This document shows, piece by piece, positions 62,689-64,000 of a stretch of DNA of 64,000 nt (position 1 is its first letter; every line of letters starts with the position of its first letter). A program made the position numbers and the translations under genes. Source of the DNA: Pseudomonas multiresinivorans. GTDB lineage: Bacteria; Pseudomonadota; Gammaproteobacteria; Pseudomonadales; Pseudomonadaceae. Below the pieces are notes generated by a model. That model had not been told where the DNA came from. It saw nothing but the letters and a program-made list of their open reading frames with translations, and made no database searches. The stretch covers positions 2,480,001 through 2,544,000 of the forward strand of contig NZ_CP048833.1 in the NCBI RefSeq assembly GCF_012971725.1, written 5' to 3'.

Positions 62689-64000
62689 TTGAAGAGGATG
62701 CATCTGTCGTTGCCGTGGATGGCGGGGTTGCTTGCCGCCGCGTTGACCTGCCTTTTGCTGTGGTTGCTGCCCGGCATGGGCAACGCTTTGCTCTGGGCGC
62801 TGGCGGGCCTGATTGCCCTTGGCGCCATCCGCCATGAATGGCGAGGGCTGGCTTGGCCGATTGCCGTCGGTGCTCTCTGCGGCGCCTGCCTGGCGCTGGC
62901 ATTGCACCTGGTGGCCGACCACTTCCAGCTGCGTTATGCGTGGCTCTACAGCAGTGCGGCGCTGCCAGCCTACCTGAAGTTTTCCAACCTATGGGGTGGC
63001 GACGAAGGCACGGTGCTGCTGCTGGCGACCTTCTGCATGGCGATAGCCCTGAAAAGCGCCGCGCTGCCCGGTTGGGCGGGGCGCGGCATGGCGTTGATCG
63101 CTGCCTGGTATGCCGCCACCGCCGCCTGGCTCGGGCCGTTCAGTACGACGCCGGGGGACTGGCTGGCGGCGCAGCCGAGCCAGGGCATGAACGCGCACCT
63201 GCAGACGTTCTGGATGTCGTTGCACGCGCCGCTGATTCTCTGTGCCTACGCCTGGGTGCTGGCGCCGGCCGGTGCCGCGCTCGAAGCGCTGGGGCGAGGC
63301 GGGCACGCCTACGCCTGGGTGATGCCGCGCTACAGCCGTCGTGCCTGGCTGATCCTCAGTGCCGGTATCGGCGTCGGCATGGCCTGGGCCATGGAGGATT
63401 TCACCTACGGCCAGCTGTGGCACTGGGACCCGGTGCAGACCTCGGCCTTCATCATCTGGGCGCTGCTCGGCGCAGTGCTGCACGGCGCCCGCCGCTGGCG
63501 CGCGGACGGCTCCTACGCACGGCTGTTGCCGGCGCTCAGCCTGCTGGCGGCGGCCATGGCCTGCGGCGCCATGGCGGTGACCCGCAGCACGGTGCTGGCC
63601 AGCTCGCACCGCTACATAGGTACCACGTCGTGGCTCAGCCATCTGGCGTTGGCGGCGATACTGCTGGCCCTCGCGACGTTCCATCTGCTGGCCGGATGGC
63701 GGGCGCGCAACGGGACAGGGCGGCGGCGCGGGGCCTCGGACTGGACGCTGGACGTCGCCATCTACCTGTTCGCCGGCACGGGCCTGCTGGCCCTCGGCGC
63801 GCTGCTCCAGGCGCATCTCTACGAATGGCTGGGGAAGGAGCGGCCGAGCGAGCTGAAACCCTTCTTCGAGACGCTGACCGCCTGGGCCACCACCGCCGAG
63901 ATGGACAGCCTGCGCCGCGCCTTCGACCAGTGGGACGTCAACGGCTACGGCCTGGCGCACTGGGTTGTGCCGCTGCTGGCGGCGCTGGGCCTGATGGGCG
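62689..64000 (+). CDS. CcmF-like cytochrome c heme lyase, 5' part
   Basis: Runs off the right edge after 437 codons. It is a multi-helix inner-membrane protein with KFSNLWGGDEGTVLLLATF and the tryptophan-rich heme-handling motif QLWHWDPVQTSAFIIWALLG, the WWD-type signature shared by CcmF, NrfE and CcsA. It has histidines near helix ends as in heme lyases. The TTG at 62689, with AAGGAGG 6 bp upstream, is a better start than the ATG at 62698. It may serve a special c-type cytochrome instead of general maturation. The rest of the operon is outside the window. Confidence 0.78.
   Translation, partial: MKRMHLSLPWMAGLLAAALTCLLLWLLPGMGNALLWALAGLIALGAIRHEWRGLAWPIAVGALCGACLALALHLVADHFQLRYAWLYSSAALPAYLKFSNLWGGDEGTVLLLATFCMAIALKSAALPGWAGRGMALIAAWYAATAAWLGPFSTTPGDWLAAQPSQGMNAHLQTFWMSLHAPLILCAYAWVLAPAGAALEALGRGGHAYAWVMPRYSRRAWLILSAGIGVGMAWAMEDFTYGQLWHWDPVQTSAFIIWALLGAVLHGARRWRADGSYARLLPALSLLAAAMACGAMAVTRSTVLASSHRYIGTTSWLSHLALAAILLALATFHLLAGWRARNGTGRRRGASDWTLDVAIYLFAGTGLLALGALLQAHLYEWLGKERPSELKPFFETLTAWATTAEMDSLRRAFDQWDVNGYGLAHWVVPLLAALGLMG

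Overview
The window is a 64-kb stretch of a GC-rich chromosome from a Pseudomonas of the P. aeruginosa / nitroreducens / citronellolis / knackmussii type. The grounds are the gene order of the leucine (liu) and 3-hydroxybutyrate clusters, the long (282/260 residue) 3-oxoadipate CoA-transferase subunits, an OprD-type porin, several sigma-54 activators, and dense REP-like palindromes (cores GAGCGAGCTTGCTCGC and GGACTCTGTCC). No rRNA, tRNA, CRISPR or prophage was seen; one insertion sequence is present.

Region 1 (1-12.8 kb) follows the tail of a ZapE-like ATPase and is an almost complete aromatic-catabolism supercluster. It holds pcaR (IclR regulator), pcaK (transporter), catR with divergent catB-catC-catA (catechol to 3-oxoadipate enol-lactone), pcaI-pcaJ-pcaF (3-oxoadipate to succinyl-CoA and acetyl-CoA) and pcaB-pcaD-pcaC (protocatechuate branch). 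pcaGH is not in the window. CGATAATCG motifs before pcaR, pcaK and pcaI look like PcaR sites.

Region 2 (12.8-27.8 kb), all on the minus strand, joins ketone-body use to leucine breakdown. It contains acetoacetyl-CoA synthetase, 3-hydroxybutyrate dehydrogenase, a GntP-type permease, an OprD porin and a sigma-54 activator. A sigma-54 promoter and two GTCTC-N6-GAGAC dyads lie between activator and porin. Then comes liuR-A-B-C-D-E, with REP-like elements in several intergenic gaps. LiuE releases acetoacetate, which the first cluster can activate.

Region 3 (27.8-34.4 kb) is an AcoR-type sigma-54 activator followed by an ABC exporter, a subtilisin-like protease and an FAD monooxygenase. This set matches the QhpF/QhpE/QhpG maturation factors of quinohemoprotein amine dehydrogenase. 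The structural subunits (qhpA, B, C) and the radical-SAM crosslinker (qhpD) are absent from the window. It is the most unusual block here.

Region 4 (34.4-50 kb) is a mosaic of small units: an aldehyde dehydrogenase with LysR, a TIG-domain membrane protein, a purine permease, a periplasmic metallo-beta-lactamase-fold protein, a B3/4-domain protein, TetR/O-methyltransferase, LysR/RidA, GNAT, a DUF2513-like protein, a lipoprotein, and an amidase preceded by a 30-codon leader ORF whose stop overlaps the amidase start.

Region 5 (50-64 kb) starts with an intact IS481-family element inserted with a 6-bp ACTAGG duplication into a variant REP element. It continues with an amidotransferase-like AraC regulator and GABA-type permease, a glutathione transferase, a two-component system with a lipoprotein and a COG4705 membrane protein, a phenylacetaldehyde dehydrogenase with its own sigma-54 promoter and an 11-3-11 dyad, an MHS-type transporter, and the 5' part of a CcmF-like cytochrome c heme lyase.
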